Shown one piece after another: positions 1 to 7,877 of a DNA stretch of 36,606 nt. Numbering within the stretch: the stretch's first letter is position 1; each line of letters starts with the position of its first letter. The notes beneath the pieces were generated by a model that was not told the DNA's origin, made no database searches, and saw nothing but the letters and a program-made list of their open reading frames with translations. This DNA is from a bacterium (GTDB lineage: Bacteria > UBP6 > JAFGXH01): the NCBI GenBank assembly GCA_027064085.1, contig JAMOQH010000122.1, forward strand, positions 1 through 36,606, given 5' to 3'. Made by a program: the position numbers and the translations under genes.

Positions 1-2
1 GG

Positions 3-1496
3 TCAAATCATGCAAAATATAGACAAAAAATCATGGGTGAAATTGCAAATGCATCTAGATCTAGTAAATTTAACTTGGATAGATATAAAAAACATGAAGA
101 AAGTCTATTCATTGTTAAATTTAAATTTGAGAAAATTGGAGCATCAAAAATGCTTGGAATAAGCCCTAGAATTTTACAAAATGCTAGTAAAAATGGTCCT
201 TATTATAATCTAGGCTCATTAAAAGGTGGCCATGGTGATTTCAAAAATGGTATGATTTATCCTATAAGAAAAAGAGGCGCAGCTGCAGAAGGTCGTTCAA
301 TTGGGCCATGGGGAGATATTATAGCCTCTGATAAAGGATTTCAATTAACTCTTGAAATAGGCTTTGGAAATATTGCAGGGATCATAGACTTAGGAATGAA
401 ACAAAGTATAGGCTTTGGTACCTATATGTGGTCAGATAATAATGGTGGTAATTATTGGAGATGGGCATCACCAGATCGAAATAATACAGGAATTTGCTGG
501 AATTTTGGAAATAATAGAAATGATGCTTGTATGGATAGGCAAAGGTCCAACTTATATAACCCTTCAAAAGCATATATAAGAATACCTTTCAGAGTATGGG
601 ATTTTCTTCCAGGTAGTTTGCAAAGTCTTATTTCCACAATTAGATATGGTCTCCCACCTCTTGGCTGTAAGTTCAGTGAAGGTGTTAATGTAAGAGATTG
701 GCATAAAGACCACTTCGGACCTAACGATAAAGGTGCTTGGCCTAGATGTCGTAATAGAGGTTCTTGTCACTGGCCAACTTATTGGGGTTGTTGTAAATCG
801 ATTCCTGCAATTGCTTGTTATGTGGAATGGATTGCTCATAAAAGGATTCCAAATCATGAAGTTGTTCACCATAAGAAAAATGCTCAACAATATTATTTTG
901 GTGTAGCTCCTTATGTTAAATTTAATCCAGACGAGGATAGAAAAAAAGACTATAACCAACCTTCAACATGGATGTTAATGAACTTAGCACCGGGTAATTT
1001 TCTTACAGGTAATCCATGGAATTTTACTCAAAATAATGATATTCTAGGTACTAGTAAGGCTAGTAGTTCAAGTGATAGAGGTGGAAATTGGAGCCAACAT
1101 AAGAAAAATGACGCAGTAAATAAAAATTTTAATGGGCAAACAGGTCTTTCTACTAACCCTGTGATGGATGACTCAAATACCAAATACAGTGAGTTTAAAA
1201 TGTTTAATATTTTAGAACCTGGTATAAATGTTATGTCAAGAGCTAGAGTTTATTACCACAGACCAGGTAACTGGAATGAACAACCAAACTTTTTTAATCC
1301 ATACTGGAGAGCTCAACTTGCCCCTATCGCACCTAAAATAGGTGCATTAGTTGGAAGAGTTTTAAATGTTGATAGTACAACTAATAATGCAGCTAATAGT
1401 AAAGGTGGTGGTGGAATATTTAGTGGATTTGGTAATATAAAAAGTATGCTTGGTGACTTATTTGTAAATGTATTATCTAGTGTAATCACTCATTAA
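3..1496 (+). CDS. Tad-like cluster protein of unknown function, 5'-truncated by the window edge
   Basis: The reading frame is open from base 3 with no stop before the first ATG at 33, and that ATG has no convincing ribosome binding site, so the gene probably begins outside the window. The visible part (487 residues from the ATG at 33) is rich in Trp, Tyr, Asn and Cys, for example a cluster CRNRGSCHWPTYWGCC. Near the C-terminus it has the stretch YYHRPGNWNEQPNFFNPYW, then a Gly-rich and hydrophobic tail. I recall similar C-termini in proteins beside TadE-like genes of Myxococcota, but no named domain is recognised. It is followed 11 bp later by the TadE-like gene, so it is probably co-transcribed and exported as a surface or pilus-associated (TadG-like) component. 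Function is inferred from context only. Confidence 0.6.
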   Translation, partial: SNHAKYRQKIMGEIANASRSSKFNLDRYKKHEESLFIVKFKFEKIGASKMLGISPRILQNASKNGPYYNLGSLKGGHGDFKNGMIYPIRKRGAAAEGRSIGPWGDIIASDKGFQLTLEIGFGNIAGIIDLGMKQSIGFGTYMWSDNNGGNYWRWASPDRNNTGICWNFGNNRNDACMDRQRSNLYNPSKAYIRIPFRVWDFLPGSLQSLISTIRYGLPPLGCKFSEGVNVRDWHKDHFGPNDKGAWPRCRNRGSCHWPTYWGCCKSIPAIACYVEWIAHKRIPNHEVVHHKKNAQQYYFGVAPYVKFNPDEDRKKDYNQPSTWMLMNLAPGNFLTGNPWNFTQNNDILGTSKASSSSDRGGNWSQHKKNDAVNKNFNGQTGLSTNPVMDDSNTKYSEFKMFNILEPGINVMSRARVYYHRPGNWNEQPNFFNPYWRAQLAPIAPKIGALVGRVLNVDSTTNNAANSKGGGGIFSGFGNIKSMLGDLFVNVLSSVITH

Positions 1497-1507
1497 TAGA
1501 GGTTAGT

Positions 1508-2773
1508 ATGAAAAATTATAATTTAAACAGAAAAAATTATAAAAAAGCAGCAGCATTAACTGAATTTGTAATAATGACAACAGTAATGATACCTTTATTA
1601 TTATATGTAAGTTTCTTCTCTGAATTATTACAATTTAGAATGAAAATTAATGAAATGGGATATTTTGCAGCTTGGGAATTATCTGCTCATGGATTATCAA
1701 ATTATTCTAATGGAACTACCAATGGTGGTGCTTATAATGATATTGATGGTGGTGCTATGGTTTTTAAAAATGCTACTGACAAAGTAAAAAGTAAAACCTA
1801 TGAACTATATCATAATTTAGATTCTGCAGACCCTAGTAGAGCAATAGGATACATCATGATTACACCTGATCCAGATTCACTTGATGTAAAAATGGAAATG
1901 AAAAATAATATCATACCTAATGATACTCTAAATGGCACAGATTCAACAGCTGGAGGAGCACAGGGTAATGGTAGTGCAAATAGTGGAGGTCAAAATTTTG
2001 GTACAATTTTAACTAAGGTTAGTAATTTTATCAATAAAGGAATTAATTTCGTAGCAGGTAAAGCATTTGGATTTAACACAAAAGGAATAGGCTCTAAAGT
2101 AACTGCTTCTGGTGGTTTTGAAATAAGTAGCCATTTTAATTCAGATGCAGGTTCTAGAGATTCAGGTGGATTTTCAAATCATAAACTTTTACAAGATAGC
2201 ATGCTTAGTGGATTAACAACATATACTGCAAAACCATTTACTGTTTGGGTGGATACATGGGCAGTTAAATCTGGTGCAGATGTTGATAATACAGGCACAG
2301 GTAAAAAGTGTATAAATACTTGGGGAAAATTTAATTGTGATGGAGGAATATCTCCATACGCAATGCAAGTTTCTAGAATGAGTTTAATAGGAACATGGTC
2401 AGGAGGAAGAGTTCTTAGAGTTGTCGTTAACGCTATAGGTAGTGGATTTTTAGATATTTTGGGGCAAATACCTCTTATTGGTAGCATGTTTGGAGCAGAG
2501 GAACATCCAGCAGAAGCAAGAATGGTTTCAAAGAATTATTATTATAAAACTGATAAAAATCAATATAAATATGGAAATCATGTTGTGAGTATTTCCAAAG
2601 GACAATATAGATTTCAAACTTCTCCTTTGGTATACATTTTTAGATCAGGAGCTACTCCTACTGAAAAAGGCATAGTTGAATACAAACAAACTCTAGATAA
2701 AAGAAGAAATTTTTATATGGGTAATAATAAGCCTAATTGTAAATTTAATGGCATAACAGAGCAATGTCAATAG
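1508..2773 (+). CDS. TadE-like pseudopilin with a large C-terminal domain
   Basis: This 421-residue protein starts with a short polar leader ending in KKAAALTEF, followed by a hydrophobic segment (about residues 17-40). That is the layout of TadE-like pseudopilins: small residue, cleavage, Glu at about +5, then a hydrophobic helix. It is far longer than a usual TadE (about 150-200 residues). The extra part holds a Gly/Ser/Asn-rich linker around residues 135-165 and a long, presumably periplasmic domain with several Cys. The ribosome binding site AGAGG lies 6 bases before the ATG. The gene overlaps the ORF that runs into the next gene, consistent with an operon of pilus or surface-complex parts. 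Family assignment rests on the N-terminal motif and context; the large domain is unrecognised. Confidence 0.65.
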   Translation: MKNYNLNRKNYKKAAALTEFVIMTTVMIPLLLYVSFFSELLQFRMKINEMGYFAAWELSAHGLSNYSNGTTNGGAYNDIDGGAMVFKNATDKVKSKTYELYHNLDSADPSRAIGYIMITPDPDSLDVKMEMKNNIIPNDTLNGTDSTAGGAQGNGSANSGGQNFGTILTKVSNFINKGINFVAGKAFGFNTKGIGSKVTASGGFEISSHFNSDAGSRDSGGFSNHKLLQDSMLSGLTTYTAKPFTVWVDTWAVKSGADVDNTGTGKKCINTWGKFNCDGGISPYAMQVSRMSLIGTWSGGRVLRVVVNAIGSGFLDILGQIPLIGSMFGAEEHPAEARMVSKNYYYKTDKNQYKYGNHVVSISKGQYRFQTSPLVYIFRSGATPTEKGIVEYKQTLDKRRNFYMGNNKPNCKFNGITEQCQ

Positions 2774-2781
2774 GGGGAATA

Positions 2782-3570
2782 ATGAAACTTAAATATTTAA
2801 TAATTATTTCGTATATAGTTTTAGTTGCTGTATTTGGATTTTTTTATGAAAATAAAAATAGCGAATTGAAAGCATCTCCAATGAAAGTAAACTATACCAA
2901 TATAGATAATTACTACGATGTTGATATGCCTAGATATCCTGGAGTAAATGAAACTCCAATTATTGGGGAACAATATATTAACAATGCTAGAGCCCAATCT
3001 TCTTATTTTATAACAAACGATAATCCATTAGAAATCACTGCTTATTATGAAAAATATTGGACAGAGCAAGGGCTAGAGCCATTTAAAAAAATTACCCCAA
3101 ATAGTGGAAATTTATCAGTTTATGACTACAAAGATCGTGCCACTAAAACAATACTAATAAAAAAAGAGTCCAATAATAACTACAGAGTTGTTTTAACTGC
3201 TATAATTGATTCTAAAATGAAAAGAGAATTTAATGCATTTTCTGATATCCCTCAAAATAAAGGCTCTTATGGCTTTATAAGTTATGAATCAGAAGATGAA
3301 AATTATAGAGCATCTGATATTTCGTATTTTAATCATACTTCTTTTAATCAAAATGTTATTTTTTATAAAAAGGCTATGCTAGAAAATGGATGGAAATTTA
3401 ATACCGAAAGATCTCTACCAAAAGTTAACATATCTAAAACATTAGTATTTTCTAAAGGTAAAAAGGTTGCTGAAATTAATATAACTAAAAATAACACCTC
3501 TGGCTCAATAATAAGATTATTAGTTAAAGATAGAAATGTTGGCTTAATCATGACAGGAGTTAAAAAATGA
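2782..3570 (+). CDS. membrane-anchored protein of unknown function in the Tad-like cluster
   Basis: A 262-residue protein. The start is set at the ATG at 2782 because AGGGGGA sits just before it; an in-frame ATG at 2764 lies inside the upstream gene and has no ribosome binding site. Residues about 4-22 form one hydrophobic segment (signal anchor or uncleaved signal peptide), so the rest should lie in the periplasm. The remainder is a mixed polar domain with no recognised motif; two sections each carry an ITAYYEKYW- or VIFYKKAML-like helix and may be a weak internal repeat. The gene ends in an ATGA overlap with the Flp-type pilin gene, so the two are translationally coupled. It may help pilin assembly, but this is inference from position. 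Confidence 0.55.
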   Translation: MKLKYLIIISYIVLVAVFGFFYENKNSELKASPMKVNYTNIDNYYDVDMPRYPGVNETPIIGEQYINNARAQSSYFITNDNPLEITAYYEKYWTEQGLEPFKKITPNSGNLSVYDYKDRATKTILIKKESNNNYRVVLTAIIDSKMKREFNAFSDIPQNKGSYGFISYESEDENYRASDISYFNHTSFNQNVIFYKKAMLENGWKFNTERSLPKVNISKTLVFSKGKKVAEINITKNNTSGSIIRLLVKDRNVGLIMTGVKK

Positions 3571-3761
3571 GATTTATAAAGAATTTTATTAATAAGTTCA
3601 AAAGAGAAGATGGTCAATCTGTTGTTGAATACTCATTAATATCATTTATGATATTGGGTGGTGGCGTAATATTCTTACCATCGGCAATAGATGATATTGT
3701 AACTGCTTATCATATTTATATTGGCAGTTATTATTATGTTATATCAATGCCTATTCTATAA
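3567..3761 (+). CDS. Flp-type pilin (small type IVb pilin-like protein)
   Basis: This 64-residue protein has a basic leader, then DGQSVVEYSLI and a hydrophobic helix. G-QSVV-EY fits the Flp prepilin motif G(x4)EY, in which a prepilin peptidase cuts after the Gly and Glu5/Tyr6 of the mature pilin are conserved. The mature product would be about 48 residues, typical for Flp pilins. The start overlaps the upstream stop by ATGA, with CAGGAG about 10 bases before it. The gene runs convergently into the AraC-type regulator with a 6-base overlap, leaving no room for a normal terminator. No prepilin peptidase or Tad ATPase is visible in the window, so the rest of the machine must be encoded upstream or elsewhere. 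Confidence 0.7.
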   Translation: MRFIKNFINKFKREDGQSVVEYSLISFMILGGGVIFLPSAIDDIVTAYHIYIGSYYYVISMPIL

Positions 3762-4973
3762 ATCAACTTGATTTTTCTGTCTATATTTAGATGGAGTTGT
3801 TCCTACCATTTTCTTAAAAAAATTATTGAATGTAGCCTTTGAGTTAAACCCACTTTCATAGGCAATTGCAAGAATTGTTTTATTTTTATAATCAGAGCTA
3901 ATTAACATTTTTTTTGCAATTTCTATTCTATATTTGTTTAAAAAAGTATAGAATGTTTCTTTTTTATATGTATTTAATGCTTGCGATATGTATGCTGATG
4001 GTATATTTAATTCATTAGATAAAACAGTTAAGTTGAAATCATTATCTTTATATGCCTCGTTATCTTCTACAAAACCTATAATCTTTTCAAGATATACCTT
4101 CGCATCACTTTCAGATATTTTATTCATTTTATATTTTTCTTTATTTATATTTTCATCCTTATTTTTAACTATTTTCTCATCATTAAGTTTATTTATTGAA
4201 CTTTCTGTGTTTTTATCCTCTAAGTTTTCTAAATCATTTATAGTTGGCTGTAAAGATGTTTTATTTTCTTTAGTCACCGCCTCAATAGTAGGACGAGTCA
4301 CCGCCTCGTCCCTACTATTGAGGGATTTTAATAATAATAATAATAATGGAACTGTTAATAAGAGAGGAATTATAAATACTAATTGATATGATACGAAACC
4401 TATAATATTTGATACTTTGATATGAAATTTATAGATTAATAAAAAGTAAATATAATAACCTATTGATAATAAAGATAATAAAATATTAAAAATTAGAAAT
4501 ATTTTATTTTCAAAGGTTTTGATTTTATTTTTTTTGTATTCTCTCGTCATTAGAAATAACAACATAAACATAAATAAATATGCCAAAATTCTTGATACTA
4601 TATTAGAAGAAGAATCTTTAGGAATATTTACAAAATCTATTTTTTCTTTACCTGATTTTATAAAAAATGGAAACCATGTTATTAAATAATATGTAAAAGG
4701 AATAAAATAAATTAAATCTAATTTTTTAAACTTAAAATTCTCCTTTTCACTATTAGATTTAAAGTATAAATAAGATACAGGCCAATAAATAAAAAATAAA
4801 ATTGCTGAAATCATTATTATATGCGGATATTTGCTATACAAATTTGATAAATAAATTCCATTATCAAAAGAATTAAATGAAAGTATAAACAATGATATTA
4901 TTAATAATTTTTTAGAGATATTTATTTTTTTTAAGTTAAATAAATAATAAAAGAACAGGAGTATACTAAACAT
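3756..4973 (-). CDS. membrane-bound AraC-family transcriptional regulator
   Basis: A 405-residue protein. Residues about 1-210 contain six or seven hydrophobic helices, followed by a charged linker (about 215-285) rich in Lys, Glu and Asn, then a C-terminal AraC-type DNA-binding domain (about 290-400). Its two helix-turn-helix units include LTVLSNELNIPSAYISQALN and ILAIAYESGFNSKATFNNFF, and it ends with the family signature GTTPSKYR. It resembles regulators that sense a signal at the membrane; the signal is unknown. A REP-like palindrome (4273-4322) and an AAT triplet run encode residues about 208-235. No good ribosome binding site precedes the ATG at 4973. A GGGGGA about 50 bases upstream could instead serve a non-canonical ATT/ATA start, so the N-terminus is uncertain. 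It sits 66 bp after the yhaM-like gene on the same strand. Confidence 0.85.
   Translation of the reverse strand: MFSILLFFYYLFNLKKINISKKLLIISLFILSFNSFDNGIYLSNLYSKYPHIIMISAILFFIYWPVSYLYFKSNSEKENFKFKKLDLIYFIPFTYYLITWFPFFIKSGKEKIDFVNIPKDSSSNIVSRILAYLFMFMLLFLMTREYKKNKIKTFENKIFLIFNILLSLLSIGYYIYFLLIYKFHIKVSNIIGFVSYQLVFIIPLLLTVPLLLLLLKSLNSRDEAVTRPTIEAVTKENKTSLQPTINDLENLEDKNTESSINKLNDEKIVKNKDENINKEKYKMNKISESDAKVYLEKIIGFVEDNEAYKDNDFNLTVLSNELNIPSAYISQALNTYKKETFYTFLNKYRIEIAKKMLISSDYKNKTILAIAYESGFNSKATFNNFFKKMVGTTPSKYRQKNQVDL
4273..4322. repeat. REP-like palindromic element inside the AraC-type gene
   Basis: Arms at 4281-4297 and 4305-4322 are inverted copies differing by one missing G, separated by a 7-base loop TCACCGC. 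The 11-mer GTCACCGCCTC occurs twice, at 4273-4283 and 4297-4307. The stretch is much more GC-rich than its surroundings. The core, GTAGGGACGAG on one arm, resembles the widespread GTAGGGACG-type dispersed palindromes of bacteria. It is read in frame as part of the linker of the regulator (EAVTRPTIEAVT). Whether other copies exist in the genome cannot be seen here. Confidence 0.6.
4327..4350. repeat. AAT triplet microsatellite (poly-Leu tract)
   Basis: About six consecutive AAT/TAA triplets, read on the minus strand as a run of six Leu codons at the end of the last membrane helix of the AraC-type regulator. Changes of one repeat unit would stay in frame, altering helix length rather than switching the gene off. 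Confidence 0.6.
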
Positions 4974-5039
4974 AGATGATAAAAATGATAAATTTTTAAA
5001 AATTGTAATTATAGTTTTAATATTTCCCCCAACTCAATA

Positions 5040-6137
5040 TCAAAATAATGATTTAGGTTGTTTTTTATCCTTTTCTGTAAGCTTAGACTGCTTTATTTTA
5101 CCATTTTCTAACTCTAAGTATCTTCTTCTTTGTATAATATCATTATCTTTTAATTTTGATATATCATCAGAAGAATTAACAGCATAATTACTGTCAAGAT
5201 TTTTTAAAAATGGAGACCAAACTTTATCCTTATTTTTATCATCAAGATAAGGAATATTATTTTTAAGCATATTAATTTTTGAGTCTAGTTCATCTGCCGA
5301 ATGCACAATAAATGCTTCCATACTCATTGCTGTTTTAGGAGAACCAAATTCAAGACGCCCTTGATGAGCAAGTATTATATGCCCTAGATGCATTTTCACC
5401 TTATATGGAAATCCTTCTATTAAATTAGCCATATCATTCATTAACTGATAACCAATAACAACATGCCCAATTAACTGCCCCTCTGTTGTATATTTGAACC
5501 CCTTTTCATAATCTAACTCATAAATTTTACCTATATCATGAAGCAATGCTCCTGCGATCACTAAATCTCTATTTATTGGTATATCTAACTCATCTCTATA
5601 ATGAGTAACCATTTTATTACATAATGAAGTTACGCTTAATGAATGCTCTAATAAACCTGATAGAAAAGCATGATGTAATTTTACCCCAGCAGGAGACATT
5701 TTATAACTTTCTAATATATAAGCATTACTAAAGAGCTTATTTAACAACTTTTTAATATATTTACCCTCTAAGGAGTTTATAAAATCAAAAAGTGTTTCAA
5801 CCATTTCATCTAGGTCAAATTCAGAAGATTGAACAAACTGCCTTAAATCAATATCTGTACCATCAATTTTTTCAGTATGCTTAACAACTATTTGTAAATT
5901 ATCCCTATAGCTATTCACGATACCTGTAACTTTTATAAAATCACCTTGGTCAAAATTATTATATTTTTCAACATTATCCCACATTCTACCTTCAATTACC
6001 CCAGTTTTATCAGATAATTTAAGAGTCATGTATTGTTTATTATTTTTAGCCATTGGAGTAGCTTTTTCGACAACTAAAAAAATTTGGTCTGCTAATAAAT
6101 CATTTTCCTTAAGCTCGTTTATCCAAAGTTTTTTCAT
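5040..6137 (-). CDS. yhaM: YhaM-family 3'-5' exoribonuclease (OB-fold plus HD domain)
   Basis: A 365-residue protein. Residues about 15-90 form an OB-fold nucleic-acid-binding domain (KQYMTLKLSDKTGVIEGRMW, then GDFIKVTGIV). Residues about 150-300 form an HD phosphohydrolase domain with HH155-156, H165, the HD pair H200-D201 (GALLHDIGKI), H225 and a later SADELDSK. This is the architecture and near the length of YhaM (about 314 residues), which degrades RNA and single-stranded DNA from the 3' end in a metal-dependent way. The C-terminus has about 50 extra charged residues ending KKQPKSLF. The gene follows nusB by 16 bp with an AGGAGTAAAAGT-type site before the ATG, so an RNA-metabolism role inside the rib-nusB operon is plausible. 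Confidence 0.85.
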   Translation of the reverse strand: MKKLWINELKENDLLADQIFLVVEKATPMAKNNKQYMTLKLSDKTGVIEGRMWDNVEKYNNFDQGDFIKVTGIVNSYRDNLQIVVKHTEKIDGTDIDLRQFVQSSEFDLDEMVETLFDFINSLEGKYIKKLLNKLFSNAYILESYKMSPAGVKLHHAFLSGLLEHSLSVTSLCNKMVTHYRDELDIPINRDLVIAGALLHDIGKIYELDYEKGFKYTTEGQLIGHVVIGYQLMNDMANLIEGFPYKVKMHLGHIILAHQGRLEFGSPKTAMSMEAFIVHSADELDSKINMLKNNIPYLDDKNKDKVWSPFLKNLDSNYAVNSSDDISKLKDNDIIQRRRYLELENGKIKQSKLTEKDKKQPKSLF

Positions 6138-6153
6138 ACTTTTACTCCTCCTA

Positions 6154-6573
6154 CTAATTGTTTATAGCAATATTGTCTAAAACGGCATTTATAAACTTCA
6201 CATCTTCTGTGCTTCCATATTTTTTTATAATATGAATAGCTTCTGTAATTGCAAGCGGTGTATCTATTTGTTCTATTTTTATTTCATAAACTGCCAATCT
6301 TAAAACAGATAATACAACTTTCCCTAAACTTTTAACGGAAAAATCAATACTATCATCAATTAAATTATCAATTTCACTTAAATTTCTTAAAATTCCATTT
6401 AATAATTCTAATAAATATTTATCTTTTGATAAAGACTTATATATTTCATTTTCATAATTTTTTAAATAATTAGGAATATCTTTTTCTTCATTAAAATCAA
6501 GAGAAAATAAAATCTGTATCGTTCTTTCTCGGCTATCTCTTCTTGTTATACCATATTTCTTTTTCTTAGGCAT
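6154..6573 (-). CDS. nusB: transcription antitermination factor NusB
   Basis: A 139-residue all-helical protein of normal NusB length. It begins with a basic segment, RRDSRERTIQILFSLDF, the typical NusB helix 1. The C-terminal core LGKVVLSVLRLAVYEI, then TPLAITEAIHIIKKYGSTED and FINAVLDNIA, is close to textbook NusB. NusB binds boxA RNA with NusE (ribosomal protein S10) and supports processive rRNA transcription. The site AGAGGAAAAATG sets the start. The gene lies 7 bp after ribH, reproducing the ribH-nusB pairing common in bacteria, and is followed by the yhaM-like gene. Confidence 0.95.
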   Translation of the reverse strand: MPKKKKYGITRRDSRERTIQILFSLDFNEEKDIPNYLKNYENEIYKSLSKDKYLLELLNGILRNLSEIDNLIDDSIDFSVKSLGKVVLSVLRLAVYEIKIEQIDTPLAITEAIHIIKKYGSTEDVKFINAVLDNIAINN

Positions 6574-6580
6574 TTTTCCT

Positions 6581-7045
6581 CTATATTTGTTTAAATAAAT
6601 CTATCATTTCTATTACTGTCATTGCAGCTTCACTTCCTTTATTTCCTGCTTTACTTCCCGCTCTTTCTATTGCTTGGTCTATGTTATCAGTGGTAAGTAC
6701 TCCAAAACCTAATGGAGTTGTGTAAGTAATTGATAATGTTGCAAGCCCCTTAGAAACTTCTGCAGAAACATAATCAAAATGAGGAGTTGCACCTCTAATT
6801 ACTGCTCCTAATGCAATAACACCAATATATTTACCAGATTCTAACACTTTTTTTACCATAACAGGCATTTCAAATGCTCCAGGAACTTTATAATGCTCAA
6901 TTTGAGTTTCATCAAAATTATGCCTTTTTAAAGCATCAACAGCTCCTTCAACTAGCCTTTCTACCACAAAACTATTAAATCTTGCGGAAACAATTGCCAT
7001 TTTACCTTCGTTTTTTTGTAATTTTCCTTCATAAGTTTTTATCAT
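6581..7045 (-). CDS. ribH: 6,7-dimethyl-8-ribityllumazine synthase
   Basis: A 154-residue protein of standard length. It joins 5-amino-6-ribitylaminouracil with 3,4-dihydroxy-2-butanone 4-phosphate, the step before riboflavin synthase. Diagnostic motifs are ARFNSFVVERLVEGA near the N-terminus, VPGAFEMPV, GAVIRGATPHFDYV (with the catalytic His region) and, near the C-terminus, GVLTTDNIDQAIERAG and GNKGSEAAMTVIEM. AGAGG lies 5 bases before the ATG. It is 12 bp downstream of ribE and 7 bp upstream of nusB. No ribD or ribBA gene is in the window, so the earlier steps are encoded elsewhere. Confidence 0.97.
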   Translation of the reverse strand: MIKTYEGKLQKNEGKMAIVSARFNSFVVERLVEGAVDALKRHNFDETQIEHYKVPGAFEMPVMVKKVLESGKYIGVIALGAVIRGATPHFDYVSAEVSKGLATLSITYTTPLGFGVLTTDNIDQAIERAGSKAGNKGSEAAMTVIEMIDLFKQI

Positions 7046-7057
7046 ATTATCCTCTAA

Positions 7058-7657
7058 TTATAATTTAAAATTTGGAAATTTTTTAAAATGAAATAAATAC
7101 TTTGCTATAAAATCATACTCTATATTTACAATATCGCCTTTTTTTAATGTTGAAATATTCGTTTCTTTAAAAGAATGTGGAATTATAACAAGCGTAAAAA
7201 TATTTCTATCTGAATTTGTAATTGTTAAACTAACACCATTAACGGAAATTGAACCAGTAGGCACTAAATAAGGTGCTGATTCTACAGAAACATTTATCTT
7301 AATTTCCCAAGCTTGGTCTTTTTTTACTATATTTTGAATTTTTCCAGTTTCGTCAACATGCCCCTGAACAATATGCCCGTCAAGAGGGCTATTAAGAGTT
7401 AAGGCCTTTTCTAAATTAACCAATTGCCCCGTTTTATAGTTTGCAAAAGCAGTTTTTTTAAGAGTTTCGAAAGATAAATCAAAGCTATATATATTAGATT
7501 TAATTGAAGTAACGGTTAAACACACTCCATCTATGGCAATACTATCACCAATTAAGACATTATTTAATGAATCTGATTTTATATATAACTGATAAGATGT
7601 TGCTAATTTTCTTATATTTTGTACTATTCCTTGATTTCTTATTATGCCAGTAAACAT
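7058..7657 (-). CDS. ribE: riboflavin synthase, alpha subunit
   Basis: A 199-residue protein that converts two 6,7-dimethyl-8-ribityllumazine molecules to riboflavin. It has the family's tandem lumazine-binding domains. Domain 1 starts MFTGIIRNQG with GDSIAIDGVCLTV; domain 2 carries SPLDGHIVQGHVDETGKI and GSISVNGVSLTI. The frame is open 28 codons further upstream, but AAAGGAG lies 5 bases before the ATG at 7657, and MFTGII is the universal N-terminus, so this start is used. It is the first gene of ribE-ribH-nusB-yhaM. No FMN riboswitch signature is visible in the roughly 220 bp upstream; a TATAAA-like box near 7685 may be the promoter. Confidence 0.96.
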   Translation of the reverse strand: MFTGIIRNQGIVQNIRKLATSYQLYIKSDSLNNVLIGDSIAIDGVCLTVTSIKSNIYSFDLSFETLKKTAFANYKTGQLVNLEKALTLNSPLDGHIVQGHVDETGKIQNIVKKDQAWEIKINVSVESAPYLVPTGSISVNGVSLTITNSDRNIFTLVIIPHSFKETNISTLKKGDIVNIEYDFIAKYLFHFKKFPNFKL

Positions 7658-7839
7658 AAACTCCTTTCTAATACTCATATAATTTATAGTTTTTAGTAAA
7701 AAAAAGCAATGATTTTTTACAACTTCAACTTTGCAAAGCAAATTTTCCGTTGATTTTTAAGCTAAAATCTTAAAAATGATATAATCGATAAAAAAACATT
7801 AGTTTAATAAGCTCTAAGAATTTGCAGAATATATAAAAT

Positions 7840-7845
7840 TATGAT
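7840..7845 (+). promoter_or_regulatory. possible -10 box for the giant EGF lipoprotein gene
   Basis: TATGAT stands 32 bases before the ATG at 7878. No convincing -35 at 16-18 bp is seen, so this is only a candidate. Confidence 0.3.
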
Positions 7846-7877
7846 AAAATATCAAATTGATTTTTATTGAGGAATCT

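Noticed and set aside
382-959. Long minus-strand reading frames opposite the first gene
   Set aside because: They lack ribosome binding sites, run inside a gene with good coding character, and look like random translations.
2764-2781. Earlier ATG for the third Tad-cluster gene
   Set aside because: It overlaps the TadE-like gene and has no ribosome binding site, while AGGGGGA fits the ATG at 2782.
4974-5039. A non-canonical ATT/ATA start for the AraC-type regulator behind GGGGGA
   Set aside because: The spacing is poor and such starts are rare; mentioned as an uncertainty in the gene entry only.
7658-7877. FMN riboswitch before ribE
   Set aside because: None of the conserved GGG-containing FMN aptamer segments are visible; the region is plain AT-rich DNA.
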